Shown here: positions 52,083 to 61,546 of the stretch, piece after piece
Position numbering within the stretch: position 1 is the stretch's first letter
How the letters are laid out: each line of letters opens with the position of its first letter
Origin: Blastomonas fulva
Lineage (GTDB): Bacteria; Pseudomonadota; Alphaproteobacteria; Sphingomonadales; Sphingomonadaceae
Direction: 5' to 3'
Length of the DNA stretch: 64,000 bases
Assembly: GCF_003431825.1 (NCBI RefSeq)
Contig: NZ_CP020083.1
Coordinates: forward strand, 2,084,501 to 2,148,500
The notes under the pieces: generated by a model
The model's database searches: none
Seen by the model: only the letters and a program-made list of their open reading frames with translations
Told to the model about the DNA's origin: nothing
Translations under genes and position numbers: made by a program

Positions 52083-53564
52083 ATGTCTGTACGGATGGCC
52101 TTGGCAAAATTGTGCGCCTGTACCTGCGGCGGTGCGATCATCGGCGGCGGCGCGGTCCATGTTGCGGATACGCCGCCTGCGCAGGTGAAGCAGTATCGAC
52201 AGGCCAAGACCAGCAAGCCGATTCGCGGTCGCCAGTTGGCCAAGGCAGGCCCGGTTCGTCAGATCAAGCGGACTCGGCGCATCGTCGCCCCGGTTGCGAC
52301 GCGGGTCGCGCCCCAGGTGGTGACTGTGACCACGCAGCAGGCACCGATCCCGCTGCCTTATCCGTATCCGGCACCCGCTCCGCAGGATTCGGGCGGCTTC
52401 GGTGGCGGCGGTGGCGGTGGTTTCCCCGTCGTCGTCGGTGGCAGCGGTGGTTTCGGCGGCGGCTTTGGCGGCGGCTTCTTCGGTGGTTTCTTCGGCGGCG
52501 GTGGCGGCGGTGGCGGCGGCAGTGTCGTGATCTCCTCGACCGGATCGACCAGCACCTCGACCGGCGGTTTCACCAGCACGGGCGGATCGACCAGCAGCTC
52601 AACCGGCGGCTTCACCAGCACCGGCGGATCGACCAGCACGTCCAGCGGCAACATTTCCACCGGTGGCATTTCGACCTCGACCGGCGGTGTCAGCACATCG
52701 ACCGGTGGCGTCAGCACGTCGACCTCGACAGGTGGTGTCAGCACCTCGACTGGCGGTGTCTCGACTTCGACCGGCGGCGTATCCACCTCCTCGGGCAATG
52801 TGTCGTCGTCGTCGGGTAACGTCTCGTCCTCTTCGGGTAACGTGTCGTCTTCGTCGGGCAATGTCAGCTCAAGCAGCTCGTCCTCTTCCAGCTCCTCCTC
52901 GTCGAGCTCTTCGTCGTCCAGTTCTTCTTCGTCCTCGTCGTCCTCGGGCGGCAGCGGCGGCAAGCCGGGGTATCCGGGCAAGCCGGGTGCCTCTTCGGGC
53001 GGGTCTTCTGGCTCGAGCGGCTCGTCGGGTTCGTCCGGCTCGAGTGGTTCTTCTGGATCATCGGGCTCCAGTGGCTCGTCTGGCTCCAGTGGCTCGAGTG
53101 GCTCGTCTGGTTCCAGCGGTTCGTCGGGTTCGACTGGATCCTCGGGCTCGAGCGGTTCTTCGGGCTCCAGCGGTTCTTCGGGCTCCAGCGGTTCTTCGGG
53201 ATCAACTGGCTCCAGCGGGTCTTCGTCTTCGTCGAGCAGCTCTTCCAGCTCCTCCTCGTCGAGCACCTCCTCGGGTGCGACGTCGACGGGCAGCTCGTCC
53301 AGCTTCGGCGGCACCAGCAGCGGCTCGTCGGGTTCGACCGGATCGAGCGGCAGCACCGGATCGTCGGGTTCGTCCAGCTCCAGCTCGTCGTCTTCTTCGT
53401 CGAGCAGCTCGTCGAGCTCCAGCGGCGGCACCAGCTCGACCGGCGGCACCGATGTGCCGGCACCGCCTGCCATCCTGCTGTTCGGCGCAGGCGCGATCGC
53501 GCTGGCGGCACGTCGCCGCTTTGCCAAGCGCAAGGATGCAGCAAAAGAACGCGATGCGGCCTGA
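52083..53564 (+). CDS. Ser/Gly-repeat surface protein with PEP-CTERM-like sorting signal
   Basis: A 493-residue low-complexity protein. Residues 1-120 hold a short Cys-containing hydrophobic N-terminus (ALAKLCACTCGGAIIGGG), a basic segment and Pro/Tyr-rich IPLPYPYPAPAP. Then come a Gly/Phe-rich tract, repeated STGG units, poly-Ser tracts and long GSSGSSG repeats. The C-terminus PAPPAILLFGAGAIALAARRRFAKRK has the order of a PEP-CTERM sorting tail: short Pro motif, hydrophobic helix, basic cluster. It is probably exported, membrane-held, then processed by an exosortase. Repeat codons are mixed (TCG, AGC, TCC), so the amino-acid pattern seems to be selected. An intrinsic terminator follows. Confidence 0.82.
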   Translation: MSVRMALAKLCACTCGGAIIGGGAVHVADTPPAQVKQYRQAKTSKPIRGRQLAKAGPVRQIKRTRRIVAPVATRVAPQVVTVTTQQAPIPLPYPYPAPAPQDSGGFGGGGGGGFPVVVGGSGGFGGGFGGGFFGGFFGGGGGGGGGSVVISSTGSTSTSTGGFTSTGGSTSSSTGGFTSTGGSTSTSSGNISTGGISTSTGGVSTSTGGVSTSTSTGGVSTSTGGVSTSTGGVSTSSGNVSSSSGNVSSSSGNVSSSSGNVSSSSSSSSSSSSSSSSSSSSSSSSSSSGGSGGKPGYPGKPGASSGGSSGSSGSSGSSGSSGSSGSSGSSGSSGSSGSSGSSGSSGSSGSTGSSGSSGSSGSSGSSGSSGSSGSTGSSGSSSSSSSSSSSSSSSTSSGATSTGSSSSFGGTSSGSSGSTGSSGSTGSSGSSSSSSSSSSSSSSSSSSGGTSSTGGTDVPAPPAILLFGAGAIALAARRRFAKRKDAAKERDAA

Positions 53565-53609
53565 TCATCCGGCAGCGACCGTCACCGCTGCCTGATCACC
53601 GCATTCATC

Positions 53610-53643
53610 GGGCGACCCGGCATGGCCAGGTCGCCCTTTTTTT
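53610..53643 (+). terminator. Intrinsic terminator after the repeat protein gene
   Basis: GGGCGACC (53610-53617) pairs with GGTCGCCC (53629-53636), followed by seven T. Confidence 0.9.
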
Positions 53644-53695
53644 GTGCCGATTGCGCATTGCATCGGGGCAGGCGGGCAGGGCATAGGCATGCCCC

Positions 53696-54967
53696 ATGCA
53701 TGACATCAAATTCATCCGCGAAAACCCCGAAGCCTTCGACGCCGCCCTGGCGCGCAAGGGGCTCGACCCTGTGGCGGCCGAGATCATCGCGCTCGATGCC
53801 CGGCGGCGCGAGGCGCTCAACGAATCACAGACCGCGCAGGCACGCCGCAACGAGGCATCGAAGCTGATCGGCCAGGCGATGGCGCAGAAGGATGTTGCCA
53901 CGGCCGATGCGCTGAAGGCCGAGGTCGCCGAGCTCAAGACGCGGCTGACCGAGCTGGAGGAGCTGGCCAGAACCGGCGATGCGGCGCTGGCCGATCGGCT
54001 GGCGCTGCTGCCCAACCTGCCTGCGGACGATGTTCCCGATGGTCTGGACGAGGCGGGCAATGTCGAGGTCAGCCGCTGGGGCGATCTGCCGCAGTTCGAT
54101 TTCGAACCCAAAGAGCACGCCGATATCGGCCCTGCACTGGGCATGGATTTCGAGACCGCGGCGAAGATTGCCGGCGCCCGTTTCACCTTCATGCGCGGCG
54201 GGATCGCGCGGATGAACCGGGCGCTGGGGCAGTTCATGCTCGATGCGCAGGTCGAGCGCGGCTACAATGAATGCGCAACGCCCTATCTGGTGCGCGACGA
54301 AGCCGTGTTCGGTGTCGGCCAGCTGCCCAAGTTCGCCGAGGACCTGTTTCAGACCACCGACGGCCGCTGGCTGATCTCGACCTCGGAGGTGAGCCTCACC
54401 AACAGCGTGCGCGAGCAGATCCTGACCGCTGCCGAACTGCCGATCCGGCTGACCGCGCTGACCCCGTGCTTTCGCTCCGAAGCGGGCTCTGCCGGGCGCG
54501 ATACGCGCGGGCTGATCCGCCAGCACCAGTTCGAGAAGGTGGAGCTCGTCACGATCGCCGCACCCGAGCACTCGCAAATGGAGCACGCACGGATGTGCGC
54601 GGCGTCCGAAGCGATCCTGCAGGCGCTCGGGCTGCCCTATCGCAAGATGCTGCTGTGTGCCGGCGACATGGGGCAGGCGAGCCGCAAGACCTTCGATCTC
54701 GAGGTCTGGTTGCCGGGGCAGAACACCTATCGCGAGATCGCCAGCATCTCCAACTGCGGCGACTACCAGGCGCGCCGCATGAACACCCGCTACCGTCCCG
54801 AGGGCGAGAAGGGCACCGAGTTCGTCCACACCCTGAACGGCTCGGCGCTCGCCATCGGACGCACGCTGGTTGCCATCGTCGAGAACTATCAGCAGGCTGA
54901 TGGCTCTGTCCGCGTGCCCGAGGCTTTGGTGCCCTATATGGGAGGGATCACCGTCCTGACGCCGTAA
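53696..54967 (+). CDS. serS: Seryl-tRNA synthetase
   Basis: Class II aminoacyl-tRNA synthetase of 423 residues that charges tRNA-Ser. The N-terminal arm is a long coiled coil (about residues 30-100). Motif 2 is in [19 protein letters not shown] and motif 3 in [16 protein letters not shown], with TSEVSLTN and QFEKVELV between. The start [11 protein letters not shown] is typical. The gene is flanked by terminators on both sides, so it is probably transcribed alone. Confidence 0.97.
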   Translation: MHDIKFIRENPEAFDAALARKGLDPVAAEIIALDARRREALNESQTAQARRNEASKLIGQAMAQKDVATADALKAEVAELKTRLTELEELARTGDAALADRLALLPNLPADDVPDGLDEAGNVEVSRWGDLPQFDFEPKEHADIGPALGMDFETAAKIAGARFTFMRGGIARMNRALGQFMLDAQVERGYNECATPYLVRDEAVFGVGQLPKFAEDLFQTTDGRWLISTSEVSLTNSVREQILTAAELPIRLTALTPCFRSEAGSAGRDTRGLIRQHQFEKVELVTIAAPEHSQMEHARMCAASEAILQALGLPYRKMLLCAGDMGQASRKTFDLEVWLPGQNTYREIASISNCGDYQARRMNTRYRPEGEKGTEFVHTLNGSALAIGRTLVAIVENYQQADGSVRVPEALVPYMGGITVLTP

Positions 54968-54970
54968 AGG

Positions 54971-55000
54971 CTCTCCCCTCCCGCAAGCGGGAGGGGAGAC
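54971..55000. terminator. Bidirectional hairpin between serS and the TonB receptor gene
   Basis: A 13-bp perfect stem (TCTCCCCTCCCGC with its complement) and a minimal loop lie between convergent genes. It is a short form of the family A palindrome. No long T run, so termination strength is uncertain. Confidence 0.6.
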
Positions 55001-55006
55001 AGAAGG

Positions 55007-57412
55007 TCAGAATCGCGCGCTCACCTGCACGCCATACAACCGCGGTTCGCCGGCGATGAAGGTCGCGGTGCCGAATGCGCTGCCGGTGTTGCCCGCGTCG
55101 ATCAGATAATCTTCGTTGGTGAGGTTGCGGGCAAAGGCAGTGACTTCGTATTTGCCATCGCCGAGGCGCACCCCGGCACGGGCATTGACCAGCAGATATC
55201 CGTTCTCGCTCAACCGATCGGTGTTGGGGATTTCGAAAAACTGCTTGCTCGAATAGGTCACTGTCGGGAACAGGAACAGCTCGGTGCCTTCGCCCAGCGG
55301 AACCGTGACATCGATCCCCGCAGCTGCAGTATGCTTGGACTGCAGCCGGAAGCGGTTGTCCTGAAATGCCGGATTGGGAGATTCGATCTTGGCGTCGATG
55401 AACGCGTAGTTGGCAAACAGCCGCACATTGTCGCCGATCCGCAGCGCACCTTCGACTTCCACGCCGAAATTGCCGGCATTGCCCGCGTTCACCGGCACAA
55501 CCTGGCCCTGCTGGTTGAAGAAGCTGGTCTGGAAGTTGGAATAGTCCTGGTAGAAGGCGCCGATCGAGCCTGTGAACCCGCCGAACGCGGCCTTGATGCC
55601 GCCTTCATAGTTCCAGACCTTTTCTTCGGCCACCAGCGTGAAATTGGGGACGGCCCCGGCAGCGGTCGCAGTCGCGCTGAGGTTGAGCACGGGCGCACGG
55701 CGGCCCTTGGATACGGTGGCGTAGACGTTGACCGCGTCGCTGATCCGGTACAGCGCGTTGAAACGCGGCAGCCATGCATCGAAGCTGTCGTTCACCCGGA
55801 ACACCTGTCCGCCTGTATCGGCAGCGCCCAGCAGAGAGACGCCGCGCACGCCAAGCGACGCGAAGATCTGGCTGCCCGGCTGGACGGCGGTGTAAGTCGA
55901 GGCGCGCTCTTCGGACAGATAGCGCACGCCTGCCGACAGCTCGAGCCGGTCGGTGACATCGAAGGTCATGTCGGCGAACACCGAGAATGTGGTGTTCTTG
56001 CCGCCATTGGTGAACGAGCTGGAATAGGGCAGCACGGTCGCTGCGCCGCGCGTCAGGATCGCGGTCGCGTTGCGCGCCGGATTGGCGCTGTTGAGCGCGC
56101 CACAGGTTGCGGCTCCCGCCACGCCCAGGGCTGCGCCAACATTGTTGCGCACCGGTGCGAATGCCGGGAACGGCGCGCAGCTGATATAGGTACCTTCATC
56201 AGTCAGGAAGGGAACAGCCTGCGTGCCCTCTTCGTGGAACACGTTGAAGCCGAAGAATCCGCGCAGGCGGTCGCTGTCATAGGCGAAGCGGGTTTCGTGG
56301 CTGAACTGCTCGCCCTGCGCGTCTTCGGCGAATTCCAGGAAGAACAGCGCGCTGCCATCGGCATCGAAGGTCTCGAGGCTGTCGAACTTGCGATAGCCGC
56401 TGATCGAGGCGAGCGACCAGCCGCCGTCCATCGGCGTCTGAAAGGTGACGCTGGCGTCGTAGACCTCGCGGTTCAGTCCGAGATCGGGAAGGCCCAGGAT
56501 CGCCCGGCTGAGGTCCGCAGGCGCTCCGCCCAGCTCGGCAAAGGTGAACGGGCTGGTGGTGCCGCCGGTCGGCGCGATCGACCCGGACTTGAACGCGGTG
56601 CCGGGGTTGCGCTGCTGTTCATAGTTGAACACGAAGTCCATCGTGCTTTCCGCCGTCGGCCAGATGCGCAGCGATCCGCGCACGGCAAACTGGTCGATGC
56701 CGTTGAGGTCGTCCTGCTGCTGGCCCACGGTGCGGGCCGAAACCGTGCCGGCATCGCCCGCGATGTTGCGGATATAGCCGTCGCGCTTCTTGTAGGATGC
56801 AGCGATGCGGCCTGCGATTTTGTCGTTGCCGACGTTGATCATCGCGCGGCCTTCATACAGGTTGAAATTGCCGTAGCTGCCGCGCAGGTCAGCCGAGAAG
56901 CCGGGTTCGGGCTTGGCGGTAACCACCGAGATTGCGCCGATCGTCGCTGCGGTGCCGAACAGGGTCGCCTGCGGCCCTTTGACGACTTCGATCCGCTCGA
57001 TATCGAACAGATCGAAATACGACCCGCGCGACCGCGAGACGTCGATGCCGTTCAAATAGATCGTCACGCGCGGAGCGACCTGCGCGCTGCCCGAGTCCGA
57101 GGTGATCCCGCGGATGACGAAGCCGGGGTTGTTGGCGCTCTGCTCCTGGATGTTCAAACCGGGGATATAGGCCGATAGCTCGTCGAACTCGTCGATGCCG
57201 ATCTTGTCCATCTGCTCGCCGCTGATCGCCGACACGGTGATCGGCACGTCCTTGATCGACTGCTCGCGCTTTTGCGCGGTGACGATGATCAGGTCGTCAT
57301 TGCGGGCATCGGCATCGGTCTGCTCCTGCGCCAGTGCAGGGCTGGCGGCCAGCACGGTGGCGAGCGCGAGCAGCGACGCCCGCAGGGGGCGATGGGAGAG
57401 AGGTGAGCGCAT
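55007..57412 (-). CDS. TonB-dependent outer-membrane receptor
   Basis: An 801-residue receptor with a signal peptide (LRASLLALATVLAASPALAQ, within the first 35 residues), a TonB-box-like DLIIVTAQKREQSIKDVPIT, a plug with GFVIRGI and IEVVKGPQATLFGTAATIGAI, and a barrel ending ...YGVQVSARF with the terminal Phe. The start at 57412 has GAGGA about 9 bases upstream and is preferred over 57523. Many sphingomonad receptors of this type take up terpenoid or aromatic compounds; substrate unknown. It stands alone. Confidence 0.93.
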   Translation of the reverse strand: MRSPLSHRPLRASLLALATVLAASPALAQEQTDADARNDDLIIVTAQKREQSIKDVPITVSAISGEQMDKIGIDEFDELSAYIPGLNIQEQSANNPGFVIRGITSDSGSAQVAPRVTIYLNGIDVSRSRGSYFDLFDIERIEVVKGPQATLFGTAATIGAISVVTAKPEPGFSADLRGSYGNFNLYEGRAMINVGNDKIAGRIAASYKKRDGYIRNIAGDAGTVSARTVGQQQDDLNGIDQFAVRGSLRIWPTAESTMDFVFNYEQQRNPGTAFKSGSIAPTGGTTSPFTFAELGGAPADLSRAILGLPDLGLNREVYDASVTFQTPMDGGWSLASISGYRKFDSLETFDADGSALFFLEFAEDAQGEQFSHETRFAYDSDRLRGFFGFNVFHEEGTQAVPFLTDEGTYISCAPFPAFAPVRNNVGAALGVAGAATCGALNSANPARNATAILTRGAATVLPYSSSFTNGGKNTTFSVFADMTFDVTDRLELSAGVRYLSEERASTYTAVQPGSQIFASLGVRGVSLLGAADTGGQVFRVNDSFDAWLPRFNALYRISDAVNVYATVSKGRRAPVLNLSATATAAGAVPNFTLVAEEKVWNYEGGIKAAFGGFTGSIGAFYQDYSNFQTSFFNQQGQVVPVNAGNAGNFGVEVEGALRIGDNVRLFANYAFIDAKIESPNPAFQDNRFRLQSKHTAAAGIDVTVPLGEGTELFLFPTVTYSSKQFFEIPNTDRLSENGYLLVNARAGVRLGDGKYEVTAFARNLTNEDYLIDAGNTGSAFGTATFIAGEPRLYGVQVSARF

Positions 57413-57593
57413 TGGAGCATGTCCTCGACATTGGAGTGAATGCTCGCCCATTGCCGCCAACAGGCGACTTTTGTGCGACGCAGCAATTACCGATTTGTGG
57501 CTTTGCCGATTTTGGAGTGTCATAATGCGCGCAGATTACGCGCGCCGTAGGGGAAGGGTGGTAAATGCTCGAACTGCGGGGTTCCGAGCCGTT

Positions 57594-57718
57594 CTCCACT
57601 CCCGCGTGCGGGGGGGGCAGGCCCGGCTTCCCGGGCCGGGGTGGGCCTGAAAAGGAGCGGACCTCAGGCCCATCCCGGCTGCGCCTCAGCCACCCCTCCC
57701 GCAAGAGGGTGGGGAGAG
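57594..57718. repeat. Composite palindromic repeat, family A
   Basis: It contains CTCCCGCGTGCGGGGGG, GGCCCGGCTTCCCGGGCC, GGGCCTGA paired with TCAGGCCC, and CCCCTCCCGCAAGAGGGTGG. These are the same parts as 23162-23284 in a different order. It lies between the TonB receptor promoter region and the SDR gene end. Confidence 0.7.
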
Positions 57719-57741
57719 GGAAACAGCAATTGGGAGGGACT

Positions 57742-58455
57742 TCAGCCCTGCAGAACGAGCCGGTGGTTGGTCTCGAAGTCGCTGGCGAGCAGGTCAGCGA
57801 TCGCTTCTGCCACTGCCTCGGGTTCCTTGACCGTTGCAGGGTCTTCGCCCGGATAGGCCTTGGCGCGCATCGCAGTGCGGGTGCGGGCGGGGTCGACGAT
57901 GGCGGTACGCACCTTGCCGATGTTGCGCATTTCCTCGCCATAGGATTGCAGCAGCACCTCAAGCGCGGCCTTGGAAGCGCCATAGGCCCCCCAGAAGGCG
58001 CGGGGCGCGGCGCCGACCGAGCTGGTCAGCGCGACCACCCGGGCATGGCCGCTCTTGCGCAGCATCGCATCGAAATGCGCGATCATCGCCTGTGCGCTCA
58101 GCACGTTCAGGGTCATCAGCCGGTTGAATTCGCCGCCATCGATGGTCGGCACCGGGCCCAATGTGCCCAGCATAGCAGCGTTGAGCACCATGATGTCGAG
58201 CGCCTCCCAGCGGCCGCCGATCGCCACCGCGAGCCGCGCGATGCTTTCGCCATCGCTGAGATCCAGCGGTGCGATCGTGGCATTGCCGCCCGCCTCGAAG
58301 ATCGCGTCCTCGACGGCTTCCAGATCCTTGGCGGTGCGCCCGGTGAGGATGACATGCGCCCCGCGCGCGGCAAGTGCCTTGGCGGTGGCGGCGCCGATGC
58401 CGCGGCTGGCACCGGTGACAAGGGCCAGCTGGCCTTCGAAAATCTTATCGGTCAT
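57742..58455 (-). CDS. Short-chain dehydrogenase/reductase
   Basis: A 237-residue classical SDR. The cofactor motif is LVTGASRGIGAATA, the NAA motif is VLNAAMLG, and the catalytic residues are Ser in VVALTSSVGAA and the YGASK Tyr-Lys pair (GAYGASKAALEV). The Arg-containing TGRTAKDLE after beta-2 suggests NADP. It follows purF by 13 bases on the same strand. The substrate is unknown, and purF-SDR co-transcription is probably just local arrangement. Confidence 0.9.
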   Translation of the reverse strand: MTDKIFEGQLALVTGASRGIGAATAKALAARGAHVILTGRTAKDLEAVEDAIFEAGGNATIAPLDLSDGESIARLAVAIGGRWEALDIMVLNAAMLGTLGPVPTIDGGEFNRLMTLNVLSAQAMIAHFDAMLRKSGHARVVALTSSVGAAPRAFWGAYGASKAALEVLLQSYGEEMRNIGKVRTAIVDPARTRTAMRAKAYPGEDPATVKEPEAVAEAIADLLASDFETNHRLVLQG

Positions 58456-58468
58456 GCGCGAAGGGTCC

Positions 58469-59929
58469 TCAGCCGGCGACTCGTTCGGCCAGCAATGTCA
58501 GCTGGTTGGGCTGGTCGCGCTCTGCCAGATCGGTAAGCGTGGTGGGATAGTCGCCGGTAAAGCAGGCGTCGCAGTAACGCGGATTGTTGTCCAGCCGCTC
58601 GGCTTCCCCCAGTGCGCGGTACAGGCCGTTGATCGATACGAACGACAGGCTGTCGGCCTGGATGAACTGGCGCATTTCCTCGATCGACTTCTGTGCGGCG
58701 AGCAGCTTGGACCGTTCGGGCGTATCGACGCCATAGAAGCAGCTGTGCATCGTCGGCGGGCTCGCGATGCGCATGTGCACCTCGGCCGCGCCCGCATCGC
58801 GCATCATCTGCACGATCTTGAGCGAAGTGGTGCCGCGCACGATCGAATCGTCGATCAGCACGATGCGTTTGCCGTCGATCAGCGGACGATTGGCATTGTG
58901 CTTCAGCTTGACTCCCAGATGGCGCACGCCATCGCCAGGCTGGATGAAGGTGCGTCCGACATAATGCGAGCGGATGATGCCGAGCTCGAACGGCAGTCCC
59001 GATTGCTGGGCATAGCCGATCGCGGCCGGCGTGCCGCTGTCGGGTACGGGGACGACAAGGTCCGCCTCGACTGGGTTCTCGATCGCCAGCTGCGCGCCGA
59101 TCGCCTTGCGCACAGTATAGACCGACGAGCCATCGACGATCGAGTCAGGGCGCGAGAAATAGACATGCTCGAAGATGCAGGGTCGCGAGTTCTTCTCTGC
59201 AAACGGACGGTGCGACCGGATCTCGCCGCCGCTGACCACCACCAGTTCGCCCGGATCGACGCTGCGCACGAAATCTGCGCCGACGATATCAAGTGCAACG
59301 GTTTCCGACGCGAAGATCACCGTGTCGCCGATCTTGCCCATCACCAGCGGGCGGATGCCCAGCGGATCGCGGCAGGCGATCATCCCGCTGTCGGTCAGGC
59401 AGATCAGCGAATAGGCGCCCTCTACCTGCTTGAGCGCATCGATGAACTTGTCGAGCAGCGTGCGATAGCGCGATGTCGCGACCAGATGGATGATCGTCTC
59501 GGTATCCGAGGTCGACTGGAAGATCGATCCGGTGCGAATAAGGTCGTGCCGCAGCTTCATCGCATTGGAGATGTTGCCGTTGTGCGCGATCGCAAAACCG
59601 CCCGAGGCCAGCTCTGCATAGAGCGGCTGGACGTTGCGAAGCGCGGTCTCGCCGGTGGTGGCATAGCGCACATGGCCGATAGCCCATTCGCCCTTGAGCG
59701 AGCGCATGATGTCTTCGGAATCGAAATTGCCCGCCACATGGCCGAGCGCCTTGTGGTTGTGGAAAAAGCGGCCGTCAAAGCTGCTGATGCCGGCGGCTTC
59801 CTGGCCGCGGTGCTGCAGCGCGTGCAAGCCGAGCGCGACCATCGCGGCCGCATCCACGGCGCCTGCCACGCCAAAAACGCCGCACTCCTCGCGCAGCTTG
59901 TCGTCTTCAAAAGGATGAGTGGTGATCAT
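58469..59929 (-). CDS. purF: Amidophosphoribosyltransferase
   Basis: First committed enzyme of purine synthesis, 486 residues. The N-terminal propeptide is followed by the catalytic C16 in REECGVFG (type II glutamine amidotransferase). The PRPP-binding motif is [14 protein letters not shown]. Cys residues in [17 protein letters not shown] and [11 protein letters not shown] match the [4Fe-4S]-containing, propeptide-processed type as in Bacillus. Upstream lies 139 bases shared with divergent hisI. Confidence 0.96.
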   Translation of the reverse strand: MITTHPFEDDKLREECGVFGVAGAVDAAAMVALGLHALQHRGQEAAGISSFDGRFFHNHKALGHVAGNFDSEDIMRSLKGEWAIGHVRYATTGETALRNVQPLYAELASGGFAIAHNGNISNAMKLRHDLIRTGSIFQSTSDTETIIHLVATSRYRTLLDKFIDALKQVEGAYSLICLTDSGMIACRDPLGIRPLVMGKIGDTVIFASETVALDIVGADFVRSVDPGELVVVSGGEIRSHRPFAEKNSRPCIFEHVYFSRPDSIVDGSSVYTVRKAIGAQLAIENPVEADLVVPVPDSGTPAAIGYAQQSGLPFELGIIRSHYVGRTFIQPGDGVRHLGVKLKHNANRPLIDGKRIVLIDDSIVRGTTSLKIVQMMRDAGAAEVHMRIASPPTMHSCFYGVDTPERSKLLAAQKSIEEMRQFIQADSLSFVSINGLYRALGEAERLDNNPRYCDACFTGDYPTTLTDLAERDQPNQLTLLAERVAG

Positions 59930-60068
59930 GTCGCGCGCCCGATTCGGTTGCAGCCGGCTGGTTCGGCACCCCTATAGGCAGCCATATGGGGTTTGTCTTG
60001 CATTTGTCACAGGTCATTTATTGTTAACCGTGTTGCACAGGTGCTTAAGCGGGATTAACCGGGGTTCC

Positions 60069-60434
60069 ATGTCAAATCCGCGCGAGACCGGGCTGGCCCT
60101 GGACCCCAAATATGATGCCGCAGGGCTGATCACCGCCGCGGTCACCGATGCGGCCAGCGGCGCGCTGCTGATGATCGCGCACATGAACGCAGAGGCGCTG
60201 GCGCTGACGCTGGAAACCGGCGAGGTCCATTTCTGGTCACGCTCGCGCGCCAGCCTCTGGAAGAAGGGTGAGACCTCGGGCCATGTGCTCAAGCTTGTCG
60301 AGCTGCGGATCGATTGCGATCAGGATGCGGTGTGGGTGGTGGCATCGCCGGCTGGGCCCACCTGCCACACCGGCGCGCCTTCGTGCTTCTATCGCAAGGT
60401 GATGTCCGACGGCACGCTGGAGCGGATTGCGTGA
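60069..60434 (+). CDS. hisI: Phosphoribosyl-AMP cyclohydrolase
   Basis: Opens the purine ring of PR-AMP in histidine synthesis, 121 residues, without the fused HisE domain. Zinc and magnesium sites are in [12 protein letters not shown] and [13 protein letters not shown], and [19 protein letters not shown] is the family signature. The start [16 protein letters not shown] is well placed. Its stop overlaps the GTG start of the next gene. Confidence 0.95.
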   Translation: MSNPRETGLALDPKYDAAGLITAAVTDAASGALLMIAHMNAEALALTLETGEVHFWSRSRASLWKKGETSGHVLKLVELRIDCDQDAVWVVASPAGPTCHTGAPSCFYRKVMSDGTLERIA

Positions 60435-60961
60435 TCCGGCGCGCTGCTCTTGCCTGCCTGGTGCTGGCCGGGTGCAGCGAAACCCAGGCCGGGGATGACG
60501 CGGCAGCAGTGACGCCGCTCGACGCCGCAGCCATCGAGGCGGGCGTGATCGTCGATCCCGAAATCATGGATCTTGCGGGCAGCTTTGCCGACACCGGCGG
60601 TACCGGCAGCGATGCTTTTTGCGCGCGCGGCGACCGGCAGGGTGGCTATACGGTGGGCGTGCTGGTGACCTTTGGCGGATCGAGCCAGTGCGAGGCGCAA
60701 GGCTCGGCCAACCTTGCCGGCGAGCAGGCCAGGATCAGCCTTGATCGCAGCGCCAAGGGCAATGCGGTCCGCGGGTGCAGCTTTACCGCGCACTTCGATG
60801 GCACCGGGCTCGCGCTGCCGGGCAGCCTTCCGCCCGGATGCCTTGCCGTCTGCAGCGATCGTGCGAGCCTAGCGGGGGCATCCTTCGCGCTGGTCGAGCC
60901 GGGGGACCGGGCCGCCGGCGGTGCCCGCGGTCGTTCGCTCGACAGGCTTTGCGCTGGCTGA
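60431..60961 (+). CDS. Hypothetical lipoprotein
   Basis: A 176-residue protein from the GTG at 60431, coupled to hisI in GTGA. A lipobox is clear in [14 protein letters not shown]. The mature part is small, Gly/Ala-rich and has several Cys ([35 protein letters not shown]), possibly disulfide-bonded. No family is recognised. It ends just before the palindrome upstream of the merR-type gene. Confidence 0.7.
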   Translation: MIRRAALACLVLAGCSETQAGDDAAAVTPLDAAAIEAGVIVDPEIMDLAGSFADTGGTGSDAFCARGDRQGGYTVGVLVTFGGSSQCEAQGSANLAGEQARISLDRSAKGNAVRGCSFTAHFDGTGLALPGSLPPGCLAVCSDRASLAGASFALVEPGDRAAGGARGRSLDRLCAG

Positions 60962-60966
60962 TTTTG

Positions 60967-60984
60967 CTTGACGTTTACGTCAAG
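60967..60984. promoter_or_regulatory. Palindrome upstream of the MerR-type regulator gene
   Basis: CTTGACGTTTACGTCAAG has 8-bp arms around TT. It lies 20 bases before the regulator start. LiuR-type MerR regulators are known to bind TTGACGTAAACGTCAA-like sites, so this is probably an autoregulatory operator. Confidence 0.65.
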
Positions 60985-61003
60985 GGAATGTAGCTCGAGC
61001 ACC

Positions 61004-61432
61004 ATGCACGACCGTTCTACCCTTGGCCGCATCGACACTCCTGATCTGCAGAATCGGGACAGCTATACCATCTCCGATCTTTCGGACGAATTCGGCGTGA
61101 CCGCGCGCGCGCTGCGGTTCTACGAGGACGAAGGCCTGATCGCTCCTGAGCGCAAGGGTCTGACCCGCGTCTATTCCAAGCGCGATCGTGCGCGGCTCGC
61201 CTGGATCATGCGCGCCAAGAATGTGGGCTTCAGCCTCGGCGAAATCCGCGAGATGATCGATCTGTACGACATCGGAGACGGCCGGCGCGAACAGCGCCGC
61301 GTCACGCTGCAGCGCTGCAAGGAACGCATCGCGCTGATGCGCAAGCAGAAGAAGGATATCGAAAGCTCGATCCAGGAGCTTTCGCAATTCGTGAAGATGG
61401 TCGAGCGGGTTGACCGCGAAGACCTGGCTTAA
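61004..61432 (+). CDS. MerR-family transcriptional regulator (LiuR-like)
   Basis: A 142-residue regulator with an N-terminal MerR winged helix (YTISDLSDEFGVTARALRFY, the RFYEDEGLIAPER motif) and a helical dimerisation segment (RIALMRKQKKDIESSIQELS). It lacks the Cys residues of metal-sensing members and matches the LiuR/BkdR group that represses acyl-CoA or branched-chain catabolism. It is directly followed by an acyl-CoA dehydrogenase gene and preceded by a matching palindrome. Confidence 0.85.
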   Translation: MHDRSTLGRIDTPDLQNRDSYTISDLSDEFGVTARALRFYEDEGLIAPERKGLTRVYSKRDRARLAWIMRAKNVGFSLGEIREMIDLYDIGDGRREQRRVTLQRCKERIALMRKQKKDIESSIQELSQFVKMVERVDREDLA

Positions 61433-61546
61433 CGATAGCAGGCCTGACCGGCCAACCACTCAGCGGGCGGTTGCCTCACGGACCACGCCCCGATCGGGCC
61501 CAACTGGCCTGAAACATTGATCGCCATTGTTTGAGAGGACATTGAC

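Noticed and set aside
52358..53533. 391-codon minus-strand open frame rich in Pro, Glu, Asp and Leu
   Set aside because: It is the antisense of the Ser/Gly repeats of the PEP-CTERM-like protein; the repeat codons automatically give PPVE and LEPDEP patterns.
55331..57178. 615-codon plus-strand open frame
   Set aside because: It is antisense to the TonB receptor and its composition reflects high third-position GC only.
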